25,761 nt of DNA. Source: Alphaproteobacteria bacterium. GTDB taxonomy: Bacteria > Pseudomonadota > Alphaproteobacteria > Micropepsales > Micropepsaceae. Below, piece by piece: positions 7,087 through 15,108 of this stretch. The notes under the pieces are model-generated. The model was given only the letters and a program-made list of their open reading frames with translations. It was not told the DNA's origin and made no database searches. The stretch covers positions 24,192-49,952 of the forward strand of contig PKWC01000041.1 in NCBI GenBank assembly GCA_003131925.1, written 5' to 3'. Both the position numbers and the translations under genes were made by a program. The number at the start of each line of letters is the position of its first letter. The first letter of the stretch is position 1.

Positions 7087-7607
7087 AGTTGATCCAATGC
7101 AACGGGGAACGCGACACAGCTACCCTCCGCCACGAATTCTCCCTTGCCGATGCTTTCGATCGCTTCCACCATTCGACCGTCGCGCTGGAGCGCCTCGTCC
7201 GCCAGACGCACCATCAGCGTATTGGGAGACGCGTGAGGGGCTCTGGTGCGCAAGGCGCGCGCGATCTCGAGCTCGTAGCCGGGTCCGGCGCGGTCGCAAA
7301 GCAGGATGTATGCCGCCGCCATGGAACGGCTTACTCCGGCCCAGCAATGCACGAGCATCGGCGCCTCTGCGTTCCAGCCGCGTCCAAATTCGATCAGATG
7401 CTCGATGTGATGCTTTGTAGGAGGTGAATCGCTGCCCCATGCTTCCGTCACGTCGTTCACGGGCAGACGAAGATGCTGCGTGGCTGAAAATTGCACGGGC
7501 GTGTCGATCATGTATTCGGGAGACAGAAGCGTCATGAGGTGTGAGGGTCGATATTGAAGAATCGTTGGCTCGATTGCGGAGAGGGGGCTGACGATAATAA
7601 ACGACAT
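7083..7607 (-). CDS. Protein-tyrosine-phosphatase-like protein
   Basis: 174 residues from the preferred ATG at 7607, which has GGAG six bases upstream. The frame is open to 7652, where an alternative ATG overlaps the preceding HD gene's stop, so either start is possible. The P-loop signature is HCWAGVSR (87-94), i.e. Cys88-X5-Arg94, as in dual-specificity and other cysteine phosphatases. An Asp in LPVNDVTEAW (about 52) may be the general acid. There are no membrane segments, so it is likely cytoplasmic. The substrate is unknown: phosphotyrosine, phosphoinositide-like or small phosphate esters are all possible. It sits between the HD hydrolase and the NadQ-like regulator with four-base overlaps, so it is probably co-translated with them. 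Confidence 0.8.
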   Translation of the reverse strand: MSFIIVSPLSAIEPTILQYRPSHLMTLLSPEYMIDTPVQFSATQHLRLPVNDVTEAWGSDSPPTKHHIEHLIEFGRGWNAEAPMLVHCWAGVSRSMAAAYILLCDRAGPGYELEIARALRTRAPHASPNTLMVRLADEALQRDGRMVEAIESIGKGEFVAEGSCVAFPVALDQL

Positions 7608-7648
7608 GTATGGCTCCGGTAGCAGGATCGCAGTCCCGCCAAGCCGCA

Positions 7649-8245
7649 TCATACCGCCAGGCGGCGGAAACGATCGAGGAATAGCTGCTCGGCGTCCCCC
7701 GCTGGAAGCGGGAGCAGTCTCGGCACGCGGAGACTGGGCGGCGGCCGGCCGAAATAGATGCGGGCTTCAGCGACGTCGAAGCCGGCAAGTAGAGTAGCTT
7801 CATGGAACGCCGATATGCGGTCGGCACGCTTGATAAGGGCCGAAATGTCCGCACCGGGACGCGGAGACAGTCCGAAGCGGGTGTGTATTGAGGCGAGCAA
7901 ACGCAACTCGAAATCCTTGTAGTCGATCCCGACTGCCGCCTTGAAAGGGCTGATCAGATCCCCAATGACGTATTCGGGTGAATCATGCAGAAGAGCGGCG
8001 AGGCGTGCGGAACGCGGCAATCCAGGCTGCAGTTCCTGGACCAGTCGCTCAACGAGAACGCAATGCTGCGCAACCGAAAACGCGTGCGTTCCGTGCGTCT
8101 GACCATTCCAGCGCGCGACACGGGCGAGCCCATGCGCGATGTCCTCTATTTCGATATCGAGAGGCGATGGATCGAGGAGATCGAGCCGGCGTCCGCTGAG
8201 CATGCGTTGCCATGCGCGCTGGCGCGTTTTCGATGGGGACGGCAT
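7649..8245 (-). CDS. HD-domain phosphohydrolase, YfbR (5'-nucleotidase)-like
   Basis: 198 residues. Metal-site residues of the HD superfamily are visible: His54 (THAFSVAQH), His87-Asp88 (ALLHDSPEYVIGDLISPFK) and Asp142 (KRADRISAFHE). The HDSPEYVIGDLISPFK stretch closely resembles E. coli YfbR, a deoxynucleoside 5'-monophosphatase, so a nucleotide monophosphate substrate is likely; its identity is unproven. The start ATG shares one base with the TAA stop of the TSUP gene (TAATG), and its stop overlaps the open frame of the phosphatase-like gene. The same frame happens to stay open upstream through the TSUP gene, but that part shows no homology and is not included. Confidence 0.85.
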   Translation of the reverse strand: MPSPSKTRQRAWQRMLSGRRLDLLDPSPLDIEIEDIAHGLARVARWNGQTHGTHAFSVAQHCVLVERLVQELQPGLPRSARLAALLHDSPEYVIGDLISPFKAAVGIDYKDFELRLLASIHTRFGLSPRPGADISALIKRADRISAFHEATLLAGFDVAEARIYFGRPPPSLRVPRLLPLPAGDAEQLFLDRFRRLAV

Positions 8246-9036
8246 TAAAAGAACCAGAACCGCACGCAGACGAGAAGAAGCACGGCGGCTAGGATCAGAC
8301 GCAGTCCGGTTTCGGGCACGCGCGGCGCAATCAGGCTTCCGATGATGATGCCGGGAATGGATCCGACAAGCAGCGAGCCCAGAAGGTGCCAATTGATGGA
8401 TCCCAGAATCCAGTGTCCGAGCCCGGCGACCAGCGTGAGAGGCACTGCATGGGCGATGTCGGAGCCGACAATGCGCCTTATCGGCATGTTCGGATAGAGC
8501 AGGACGAGCGCGGTCACTCCAATCGCGCCCGCGCCCACTGACGAGAGCGACACCAGGACGCCAAGTACCGCGCCAGTCAATGTCGTCAACGTCCTGACCA
8601 GCCCAGGGCTGAGTTCCCCGATCCGGTGTGAATAGAGCTGCATAAGGCTCTTGCGGAAGATCAGCGACATGGCCGTGAGCAGGAGCGCCACGCCGAGAAT
8701 CTTCGTGACGAGCACCTGGGCGGTTCCGCTGGAAATCTTGAGTTCGGAGAGGGCCAAAAGCGTCAACGCGGTCATCGGAACGCTGCCGAGAGCGAGCCGT
8801 CCAACTACGCGCCAGTCGATCGTGCCGTTGAAGCCGTGGACCGCCGTTCCTCCAAGCTTCGTTGCCGAGGCGTAAAGCAGGTCGGTGCCGACCGCCGTAA
8901 CCGGATGTATGCCGAAGAGCAATATCAGAATGGGCGTCATCAACGAGCCGCCGCCTACGCCGGTCAGGCCGACAAGTGCGCCGACAAGGAGGCCGGAAAC
9001 GATATAGAGTGGCTGGACCGCAGGCAGAAAATTCAT
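8245..9036 (-). CDS. TSUP (TauE/SafE) family membrane permease
   Basis: 263 residues with about eight hydrophobic segments. The first carries LVGALVGLTGVGGGSLMTPIL, and the repeat half has VLVSLSSVGAGAIGVTAL; these paired glycine-rich motifs typify the TSUP family. Members export or import organosulfur or organic anions such as sulfite, sulfoacetate or thiosulfate across the inner membrane; the substrate cannot be read from the sequence. The ATG has GGGGA seven bases upstream. It is the first gene of a tightly packed set with the HD hydrolase, phosphatase-like and NadQ-like genes. The link to NAD metabolism is not obvious and may only reflect shared transcription. Confidence 0.88.
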   Translation of the reverse strand: MNFLPAVQPLYIVSGLLVGALVGLTGVGGGSLMTPILILLFGIHPVTAVGTDLLYASATKLGGTAVHGFNGTIDWRVVGRLALGSVPMTALTLLALSELKISSGTAQVLVTKILGVALLLTAMSLIFRKSLMQLYSHRIGELSPGLVRTLTTLTGAVLGVLVSLSSVGAGAIGVTALVLLYPNMPIRRIVGSDIAHAVPLTLVAGLGHWILGSINWHLLGSLLVGSIPGIIIGSLIAPRVPETGLRLILAAVLLLVCVRFWFF

Positions 9037-9187
9037 GATTTCCCCAGTCTTGACTTAGCGCGCGGACACACGCGTACCCCGGTTTTCTTCGCAGGCGGAA
9101 CAGGTGTTGTACAAGGCGAAGGGATGTGGACCTGCGTGAGAAGATAGCATGGCTGCGGCAAGGCTCCATCCCGCATTTTGAGACCGG

Positions 9188-10333
9188 CTATTCCTCTCGG
9201 GACCGGCTCGATCCGTGTTTTCTCAGTATGACGCTTCCCGCCGTGTAGCCCGCACCGAACGAACAAAGGTGGCCGATGTCGCCAGGTACAAGGTCGGAAC
9301 TGAATTGATGAAAGGCGATGATGGAGCCTGATGAACTCGTGTTGCCGAATTCTTCGAGAATGTTCGGCGAATCGAGGGCGGAAGGTTCGCGGCCCAGCAC
9401 CTTTTTTGCGATCAGATTGTTCATGTTGATGTTGGCCTGATGAAGCCAAAGCCGCTTGAGCGTGGAAGATGCGATGCCGTTTGCCGCGAGATGCTCGAGC
9501 ATGAAGTTCGACACCATCGGCACGACTTCCTTGAACACCTTGCGGCCCTTTTGAACGATGAGCTTGTCTGGCGCAGCCACCGTCTCCGGCGCGAACCGGT
9601 TTAGCGGCCCGAAATTGTTGCGGATATTGTTCGAATAGCGGGATTCAAGACGCGTGCTTACGATTTCCCAGGCGTTATCGCCATCCGCGGCGCGGGCTGG
9701 CTCGAGCACGCAGGCGGTAGCGGCATCGCCGAAAATGAAGTGCGTCTCGCGGTCCCGCAGGTTCAAATGGCTTGAGCAGATCTCGGGATTGATCGCGAGG
9801 ATGGCGCGGGCGTGGCCTTGGGCAATCATGTCGGCGGCAGCCTGTATTCCGAACGTCGCTGACGAGCAGGCCGCAAGCAGATCGAACGCGAAGCCTCTGA
9901 TGCCGAGCGCATCCTGCACTTCGATGGCAACTGCCGGATAGAAACGCTGCACAACGGAAGCCGCTACGATCACGCCGTCTATGTCGGCGGGAGTACGATG
10001 AGCGGAGGCAAGAGCATTCCGCGCCGCGTTGACGGCGATTTCACCCATGAGCGAGAGCGTCTCATCGGACCGCTCGGGAAGCCGCGGGCACATGATGTCC
10101 GGGTCGAGCATGCCCTTTTTTACAGTCACGTGCCGACGCCTGATTCCCGAGGCCTTGACGATGAATTCGTCGCTCGATTTCAGTAGGGGATGCACGCTGC
10201 CTGCCGCGATCTCCTTTGCGAACCGGGCATTGTGCCGCCGCGCATATTCGTTGAACGAATCGACAAGTTCGTAATTGGAGATCGTGTCGGGAGGAACGAA
10301 GATTCCCGTGCCGCTGATGGCTATCTTCGTCAC
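9188..10333 (-). CDS. Beta-ketoacyl-ACP synthase III-like thiolase-fold enzyme
   Basis: 381 residues with a complete Cys-His-Asn triad: C156 in LLAACSSATFG, H298 in WLHQANINM and N331 in EFGNTSSSGS. The triad and FGDAATACVL show a KAS III (FabH) fold that condenses an acyl-CoA starter with malonyl-ACP. It is about 60 residues longer than housekeeping FabH (about 317), with extra sequence near residues 30-90, so it is a paralogue with unknown starter preference rather than the core FabH. No acpP, plsX or fab genes adjoin. The start is GTG at 10333, with AGG-rich sequence just upstream. The gene downstream is TSUP, after 151 bases holding little recognisable. Confidence 0.85.
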   Translation of the reverse strand: MTKIAISGTGIFVPPDTISNYELVDSFNEYARRHNARFAKEIAAGSVHPLLKSSDEFIVKASGIRRRHVTVKKGMLDPDIMCPRLPERSDETLSLMGEIAVNAARNALASAHRTPADIDGVIVAASVVQRFYPAVAIEVQDALGIRGFAFDLLAACSSATFGIQAAADMIAQGHARAILAINPEICSSHLNLRDRETHFIFGDAATACVLEPARAADGDNAWEIVSTRLESRYSNNIRNNFGPLNRFAPETVAAPDKLIVQKGRKVFKEVVPMVSNFMLEHLAANGIASSTLKRLWLHQANINMNNLIAKKVLGREPSALDSPNILEEFGNTSSSGSIIAFHQFSSDLVPGDIGHLCSFGAGYTAGSVILRKHGSSRSREE

Positions 10334-10494
10334 GACCTATACCTTGTCGGATTTCCGGGTGCAGGCTGTCGCAGCAGGGCGGCGAACGCAACCCCCCGCC
10401 GCAGAGGCCAATTTACACCATGTACAGATCAATTAACGCGACGTAGGCCGCATCCCGGCTCGCATCCACCGGACTTCCGCGCTAGACCCGTTCC

Positions 10495-11208
10495 ATGACA
10501 GGGATTCATTCCCCGGCGCTCGTGCTTTTTTCGGGAGGACAAGATTCCACCACTTGTCTCGCCTGGGCGCTCGACCGTTTTTCGAGCGTCGAAACGGTCG
10601 GATTCGATTATGGACAGCGACACGCAGCGGAGCTTGCTGCGCGTCCCATCATTCTCGAACGCCTGCGAAGGCTTTTCCCTCAATGGCAGGCCACGCTGGG
10701 CGAAGATCACGTTCTGCCGCTCGAAGTCTTGCGTGCGATCGGCGGCAGTGCCTTGACGACCTCTGATCCTGGGCTTCCGATCGAGACCGGCGCGAGCGGC
10801 CTGCCGACGACCTTTGTGCCTGGGCGAAACATCCTGTTTCTGTCCGCGGCCGCCGCGCTGGCTTGGAGGCTGGGTATCCGGCACCTCGTAGGCGGAATGT
10901 GCGAAACGGACTACTCGGGCTACCCGGATTGCCGGGACGAAACGATAAAGGCCGTTGGACGGGCTCTCGATCTCGGCATGGATGCGCAATTCACGATCCA
11001 CACGCCCCTGATGCATCTCGACAAGAAAGCAACCTGGTCGCTGGCAGAAGAAATCGGCGGATCAGCGCTTGTCGAGTTGATCATCGGTGAAACGGTCACG
11101 TGCTATGAAGGCTGCCGCACAGTCCGGCATCCGTGGGGGTGCGGATGCGGCATTTGCCCCGCCTGCGAGCTGCGCGCGCGAGGTTTCGAGCGGTACGCGG
11201 CCCGATGA
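10495..11208 (+). CDS. queC: 7-cyano-7-deazaguanine synthase
   Basis: 237 residues. The ATP-pyrophosphatase loop FSGGQDSTT lies at the N terminus and a zinc-binding Cys cluster (CGCGICPAC) near the C terminus, as in QueC. It converts 7-carboxy-7-deazaguanine with ammonia and ATP to preQ0, the precursor of queuosine in tRNA. Other family segments are FDYGQRH, PGRNILFLSAAAALA, CETDYSGYPDCR and TPLMHLDKKATWSLAEEIG. The stop overlaps the queE start by four bases. No clear ribosome-binding site precedes the ATG, and the 161 bases shared with the divergent KAS III gene show no riboswitch I can fold. Confidence 0.96.
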   Translation: MTGIHSPALVLFSGGQDSTTCLAWALDRFSSVETVGFDYGQRHAAELAARPIILERLRRLFPQWQATLGEDHVLPLEVLRAIGGSALTTSDPGLPIETGASGLPTTFVPGRNILFLSAAAALAWRLGIRHLVGGMCETDYSGYPDCRDETIKAVGRALDLGMDAQFTIHTPLMHLDKKATWSLAEEIGGSALVELIIGETVTCYEGCRTVRHPWGCGCGICPACELRARGFERYAAR

Positions 11209-11840
11209 CCTATCAGGTCAAGGAAATTTATTACACGCTGCAGGGCGAGGGCGCGCGCGCCGGAAGGGCTGCCGTGTTTTTGCGCTTCGCAGGCTGCAAT
11301 CTCTGGAGTGGACTCGAACGGGGTCGGGCGCGCGCAGTATGCCGCTTTTGCGACACGGATTTTGTCGGAACCGACGGCGTGGGAGGCGGAAAATTTCCAG
11401 ACGCTCAAACGCTCGCCGAGGCAGTGGCATGCAAGTGGCCGAAGCTTCAGCCGGTGAGGCCCTACGTCGTTTGCACGGGTGGCGAACCTCTTCTGCAATT
11501 GGACACTGCCCTCACTACCGGCCTCCACAAATCCGGATTCGAAATCGCGATCGAAACCAACGGAACACTCGAACCTCCGCCGGGAATCGACTGGATTTGC
11601 GTGAGCCCAAAAGCAAAAGCGGAATTGCTACTAAGGTGCGGCAATGAGTTGAAGCTGATTTTCCCGCAGGAGAACGCGCCACCCGAACGCTACGCCGGAC
11701 TGGCCTTCGAGCACTTCTTCCTGCAGCCGATGGATTCGCCAGTAAAGGACGCGAACACGCGCGCAGCAGCCGAATACTGTCTGGCCCATCCGCAATGGCG
11801 CCTGAGTCTGCAGACTCACAAGCTGATCGGGCTGCGATGA
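11205..11840 (+). CDS. queE: 7-carboxy-7-deazaguanine synthase
   Basis: A 211-residue radical-SAM enzyme that turns 6-carboxy-tetrahydropterin into 7-carboxy-7-deazaguanine, the step before QueC. Its cluster motif is the QueE-specific CX14CX2C: the Cys of AGCNLW, then fourteen residues, then CRFC. YTLQGEGARAGRAAVFLRF at the start, CTGGEPLLQ and IETNGT follow in order. The frame is open upstream to 11133, but the ATG at 11205 overlaps the queC TGA (ATGA) and begins with the conserved YQVKEIYYTLQGEG region, so it is chosen. queD and queF are not in the window. It is convergent with the nitroreductase gene, 19 bases away. Confidence 0.95.
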   Translation: MTYQVKEIYYTLQGEGARAGRAAVFLRFAGCNLWSGLERGRARAVCRFCDTDFVGTDGVGGGKFPDAQTLAEAVACKWPKLQPVRPYVVCTGGEPLLQLDTALTTGLHKSGFEIAIETNGTLEPPPGIDWICVSPKAKAELLLRCGNELKLIFPQENAPPERYAGLAFEHFFLQPMDSPVKDANTRAAAEYCLAHPQWRLSLQTHKLIGLR

Positions 11841-11859
11841 ATTGCTGATGCGTACAAGA

Positions 11860-12456
11860 TTATCCCTGGAACCGCGTCACGAGCGATGCAACATCAGGGC
11901 GCGCGCGTTCTTCGAGCGGCGCCGCGGGTTTGCCGATATAGATGAAACCGGCGATGCGCTCTCCTGGCTTGAGGCCGATCCGCTCGCGGACGTGGGGATG
12001 GTAGGCGCACCATTCCGTAATCCAGTTCGCGACATAGCCCATGGCATGCGCTGCCAGCACGAGTGTCTGGCAGCAGGCGCCCGCCGAAAGAATCTGCTCC
12101 CATTCGGGAATGGGAATGGCTTCGCGCACACGGCTCACGACTCCGACGACCACCGGGGCACGACAGAAGCGTTCGCGCTCGGCGCGCAGGCGTTCTTCGC
12201 TGACATTCGGATCGTCTTCGCGAAGGCACTGAGCCAGAATTTGGCCCATGCCGGCTCGCGCCTCGCCTTCGAATACCAAGAACCGCCATGGCGCGAGCTT
12301 GCCGTGATCGGGCACTCGCGTGGCAGCCTGAACAATTGTGTCGAGTTCCGCAGCGTTGGGTCCCGGGCCGGTCATCGACTTTGCGGAGCCCGACCTGCGG
12401 CTCAACAACAATCCGAGAACGCCCGACGCCGAATCGTTGAGGGGCTTTTCTGTCAT
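11860..12456 (-). CDS. Nitroreductase family protein (YdjA-like)
   Basis: 198 residues with the FMN-dependent nitroreductase fold: LLSRRSGSAKSMTGPGP near the N terminus, AATRVPDHGKLAPWRFLVFEG, GACCQTLVLAAHAMGYVANWITEW, and GFIYIGKP near the end. The short length and PDHGKLAPWRF segment resemble YdjA-type members, which reduce nitro compounds or quinones with NAD(P)H. The physiological substrate is unknown. It is a single gene, convergent with queE and divergent from cysE across 149 bases. Confidence 0.88.
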   Translation of the reverse strand: MTEKPLNDSASGVLGLLLSRRSGSAKSMTGPGPNAAELDTIVQAATRVPDHGKLAPWRFLVFEGEARAGMGQILAQCLREDDPNVSEERLRAERERFCRAPVVVGVVSRVREAIPIPEWEQILSAGACCQTLVLAAHAMGYVANWITEWCAYHPHVRERIGLKPGERIAGFIYIGKPAAPLEERARPDVASLVTRFQG

Positions 12457-12490
12457 TTCCGGGGGGTCTTTCGCGAATGGTCGAGAGATA

Positions 12491-12518
12491 TTGCGGGGCG
12501 GCAGGTCACGCCTATCTA
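12491..12518 (+). promoter_or_regulatory. Possible cysE promoter
   Basis: TTGCGG (12491-12496) and TATCTA (12513-12518) are separated by 16 bases in the divergent region before cysE. The leader would be about 80 bases. This is a consensus match only, and no known sulfur regulator site is recognisable. Confidence 0.25.
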
Positions 12519-12605
12519 CATCGTGTTATGACCATCGTCCGGTGGCAAGGCGCAGATTAGGAACGGCGCACCTTGTCCGATAGAATGGGATCAAGGGAGT
12601 AGGGC

Positions 12606-13421
12606 ATGTCGCTTGCGGCCGAACGATTCACATTCTGCGATCCCATCTGGTCCGCGCTGCGGGCACAGGCTTCCGAGCTGGCCGAGAGCGAACCCTCCCT
12701 TGCGAGCCTCGCGCATGCCACGATCCTCAATCACGAGCGGCTCGAGGACGCGCTCTCCTATTATCTTGCCAGGAAGGTCGGCAGCGAGGAACTGAGCGCG
12801 ATGCAGACGCGCGAGGTGTTCGACGAGGCTATGGGCAAAGACGAAGAGATCGGCGAGGCGGTCAGGGCGGACCTTTCCGCCGTCTTCGAGCGCGATCCGG
12901 CCTGCCATTCCTACGTCCAGGCGTTTCTCTTCTTCAAGGGATTTCATGCACTGCAATGCCATCGCATCGCACACTGGTTGTGGGTGAAGGATCGTACGCC
13001 ACTCGCCCATCTTTTGCAGAGCCGTGTTTCGGAACTTTTCGCGGTCGATATCCATCCGGCAGCAAAGATCGGCCGCGGCATCATGATGGATCACGCGACG
13101 GGAATCGTGATCGGTGAAACCGCCGTCGTCGAAGACGATGTCTCGATGCTTCACGGTGTGACGTTGGGCGGATCGGGGAAAGAGAAGGGCGACCGTCATC
13201 CGAAGGTTCGCCGTGGCGTCATGCTGTCGGCAGGCGCCAAAGTGCTCGGTAATATCGAGATTGGCGAATATTCGCGCGTGGGCGCGGGGAGCGTAGTTCT
13301 CAAGCCCGTACCGGCCCATTGCACGGTGGCAGGCGTTCCTGCGCGCGTCATCGGCTGTGCGGGCTCGGAACGTCCGTCGCAGACAATGGATCAGCTGATC
13401 GAAGCGCTCGAATCAGATTAG
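12606..13421 (+). CDS. cysE: Serine O-acetyltransferase
   Basis: 271 residues. It acetylates L-serine with acetyl-CoA to O-acetylserine, the acceptor for sulfide in cysteine synthesis. The N-terminal helical SATase domain (DPIWSALRAQASELAESEP ... SYVQAFLFFKGFHALQCHR) is followed by a left-handed beta-helix of hexapeptide repeats (DIHPAAKIGRGIMMDHATGIVIGE ... LHGVTLGG ... GAGSVVLKPVP ... VAGVPARVIG). The ATG has a GGGAG/AGGG ribosome-binding site. The C terminus is ALESD and lacks the terminal Ile that docks SAT into O-acetylserine sulfhydrylase, so the cysteine synthase complex may not form in the classical way. cysK is not in the window. Confidence 0.95.
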   Translation: MSLAAERFTFCDPIWSALRAQASELAESEPSLASLAHATILNHERLEDALSYYLARKVGSEELSAMQTREVFDEAMGKDEEIGEAVRADLSAVFERDPACHSYVQAFLFFKGFHALQCHRIAHWLWVKDRTPLAHLLQSRVSELFAVDIHPAAKIGRGIMMDHATGIVIGETAVVEDDVSMLHGVTLGGSGKEKGDRHPKVRRGVMLSAGAKVLGNIEIGEYSRVGAGSVVLKPVPAHCTVAGVPARVIGCAGSERPSQTMDQLIEALESD

Positions 13422-13455
13422 CGAAAATAGCCTTCGAATTGCGTATTTGCGCTAA
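13418..13455. terminator. Candidate bidirectional stem-loop between convergent cysE and SCO genes
   Basis: TTAGCGAAAATA (13418-13429) pairs with TATTTGCGCTAA (13444-13455) at 11 of 12 positions around a 14-base loop. It begins over the cysE stop codon and ends eight bases before the SCO stop. The position between convergent genes suits a shared 3'-end hairpin. No long T-tract follows, so terminator strength is uncertain. Confidence 0.4.
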
Positions 13456-13463
13456 CTCGGGCC

Positions 13464-14057
13464 TTACGACCAGAGTTGAGCGATGCGCCTTGCAAGCGCT
13501 GCGGTGTCGTTGGTTTGCAGGGTTACAAATCGTGCGCGTCCGGAACTGTCGAACATGAACACCGAGTCGGAATGCGTGACGGAATATGAACGAGCCGCGG
13601 AGGAAGGCGTTACGTCGTAGATCGCGCGATAACGCCTCGCAAGTGTCGCGACAGCGTTTGCGCTTCCACGCAACCCATCAATCTGGGGCGGAAAAGCATT
13701 CACATAGGATTTGAGAACCGATATTGTGTCGCGCGCTGGATCCACCGTGATGAACAGCACGCGCACACGCACTGCGTTGGGTCCGAGCAGCTTCAGCGCC
13801 GAGGCGAGGTTGGCCAGTGTCGTCGGACATTCGTCGGGACAGTGCGTGTAGCCAAAATAGAGGAGCACCGCGCTGCGGCGATAGTTCGTCGCGGTAACAG
13901 CAACATCATCGTTCGCGCGGGTCATCGCGAATGCGAGCCGCGGCATCACACCGGCAATATCGGTGGTGTCGCTGGGCGTAGGCCTGCCGCAACCGGCCGC
14001 CGTCAATATCAGCGCAAACGCGAACGACTTCGCGAAGAAATGGCCGGCACCAGGCAT
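13464..14057 (-). CDS. SCO1/SenC-family copper chaperone lipoprotein
   Basis: 197 residues from the ATG at 14057; the frame stays open to 14177, but the upstream part lacks signal character. Residues 5-22 are a hydrophobic signal ending in LTAAGC, so C23 is a probable lipidation site facing the periplasm. The thioredoxin-like domain contains C73-X3-C77 (THCPDEC) and H162 (VTHSDSVF), the three copper ligands of SCO proteins. These deliver copper to the CuA site of cytochrome c oxidase or act as thiol reductants. It is divergent from a CtaG-like gene and a PCu(A)C gene, which act in the same pathway. Confidence 0.9.
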   Translation of the reverse strand: MPGAGHFFAKSFAFALILTAAGCGRPTPSDTTDIAGVMPRLAFAMTRANDDVAVTATNYRRSAVLLYFGYTHCPDECPTTLANLASALKLLGPNAVRVRVLFITVDPARDTISVLKSYVNAFPPQIDGLRGSANAVATLARRYRAIYDVTPSSAARSYSVTHSDSVFMFDSSGRARFVTLQTNDTAALARRIAQLWS

Positions 14058-14169
14058 CGGCGCGGGAGATAACACGATGCGGTGCGATAAGGCTAAAACC
14101 CGCAGCGCAAATCTCCTGTGACCAATCGTCCCGCCGAATGGGCAGCAGGCGAGACTATAAGGGTCGACG

Positions 14170-15108
14170 ATGTCCATCCTTTCGACGACGCGGATAGAGG
14201 CGCGCGCCGCGACTGTTGAGCAGACCAGGCGCGAATGGCTGTGTTACGGCGCGCTCCTTGTTGTGGGGGCGTCCATCTCGATTGCCTGCCGGTTCTTTCC
14301 CGCCGATCTGCCGTTCTGGATGCCCTGGGATTTCTCCTGGCCTGTCTTTCTCGTTACGGGTCTCGGGCTCGGCTGGTTTGCGCTCGGCCTGGCGCGTCTG
14401 CCGCAGGCACCCCACCCTGCAATATGGAGGCAGGTCTCGTTCGTACTGGGAACGCTTTCGATCTACGTCGTGCTGCAAACCCATGTCGACTACTACGCCC
14501 AGCACATGTTCTTCGTGCATCGCGGTCAACATTTTGTGCTCCACCACCTGGGCGCGTTTTTGATCGCGCTTGGCATGCCCGGTCAGACGATCTGGGCGGG
14601 GATGCCGCGTTTTTTGCGGCCCGTCTTCGTTTCCTGGCCCGTGCGAACCGCGGTCGATACCATCCAGCATCCGGCGGTTGCGCCCGTGCTTTTCGTCGGG
14701 TTGATCTATCTTTGGCTTATTCCGGCCTTTCACACCCGCGTGATGCTCGATGCCGATCTCTACAACACCATGAACGCGAGCATGGCAGTAGACGGCATCT
14801 TCTTCTGGTGCCTTGTTCTGGACTCCCGACCGCATCCGCCCGCGCGAATCGGAAGCGGCTTGCGCGCGCTTCTGATAATTGCAGTCGAACCGTTTCAGAT
14901 GCTGCTGGGTGCGGTGTTGTCGCTTGCGCACACGGACTATTATCCCGTCTACCGTATTTGCGGCCGCATCTGGGATATTCCGCCACTGAGCGACCAGCAC
15001 TATGGCGGGTTGATCATCTGGCTGCCGAGCACGCTGACGAGTTTCGCTGGCGTGATCTGCGTGCTCGTCGCAATGCGCATCAACGAGGAGAGGATGGAGC
15101 ATGCGTAA
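14170..15108 (+). CDS. Cytochrome c oxidase assembly factor, CtaG (caa3-type) family
   Basis: 312 residues with about seven hydrophobic segments, in the inner membrane. HMFFVHRGQHFVLHHLGAFLIALG and the later DGIFFWCLVLD, SLAHTDYYPVY and SDQHYGGLIIWLP segments match the CtaG_caa3 family needed for assembly or copper loading of cytochrome oxidase. His and Met residues of the first motif could bind copper. The start at 14170 has AAGGG six bases upstream. Its last eight bases overlap the start of the PCu(A)C gene, which indicates coupled translation. This is not the Cox11-type protein that is also called CtaG. Confidence 0.85.
   Translation: MSILSTTRIEARAATVEQTRREWLCYGALLVVGASISIACRFFPADLPFWMPWDFSWPVFLVTGLGLGWFALGLARLPQAPHPAIWRQVSFVLGTLSIYVVLQTHVDYYAQHMFFVHRGQHFVLHHLGAFLIALGMPGQTIWAGMPRFLRPVFVSWPVRTAVDTIQHPAVAPVLFVGLIYLWLIPAFHTRVMLDADLYNTMNASMAVDGIFFWCLVLDSRPHPPARIGSGLRALLIIAVEPFQMLLGAVLSLAHTDYYPVYRICGRIWDIPPLSDQHYGGLIIWLPSTLTSFAGVICVLVAMRINEERMEHA

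Noticed and set aside
9130..9150. A NadQ-type operator (TAGCAT) before the TSUP gene
   Set aside because: Only one half-site is present; there is no matching ATGCTA at the five-base spacing.
7649..9169. A 506-codon open frame that could be a fusion of an N-terminal region with the HD hydrolase
   Set aside because: Codons before 8245 run through the TSUP gene in another frame and give arginine- and proline-rich sequence without homology. The HD gene has its own ATG joined to the TSUP stop.
10334..10494. A possible preQ1 riboswitch upstream of queC
   Set aside because: No convincing preQ1 aptamer (short hairpin with A-rich tail) can be placed near the start codon, and the region is shared with a divergent gene.
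14155..15102. A 315-codon antisense frame and a 299-codon frame-shifted frame over the CtaG-like gene
   Set aside because: Both are by-products of GC-rich codon use. Only the 14170-15108 frame has TM segments and CtaG motifs.
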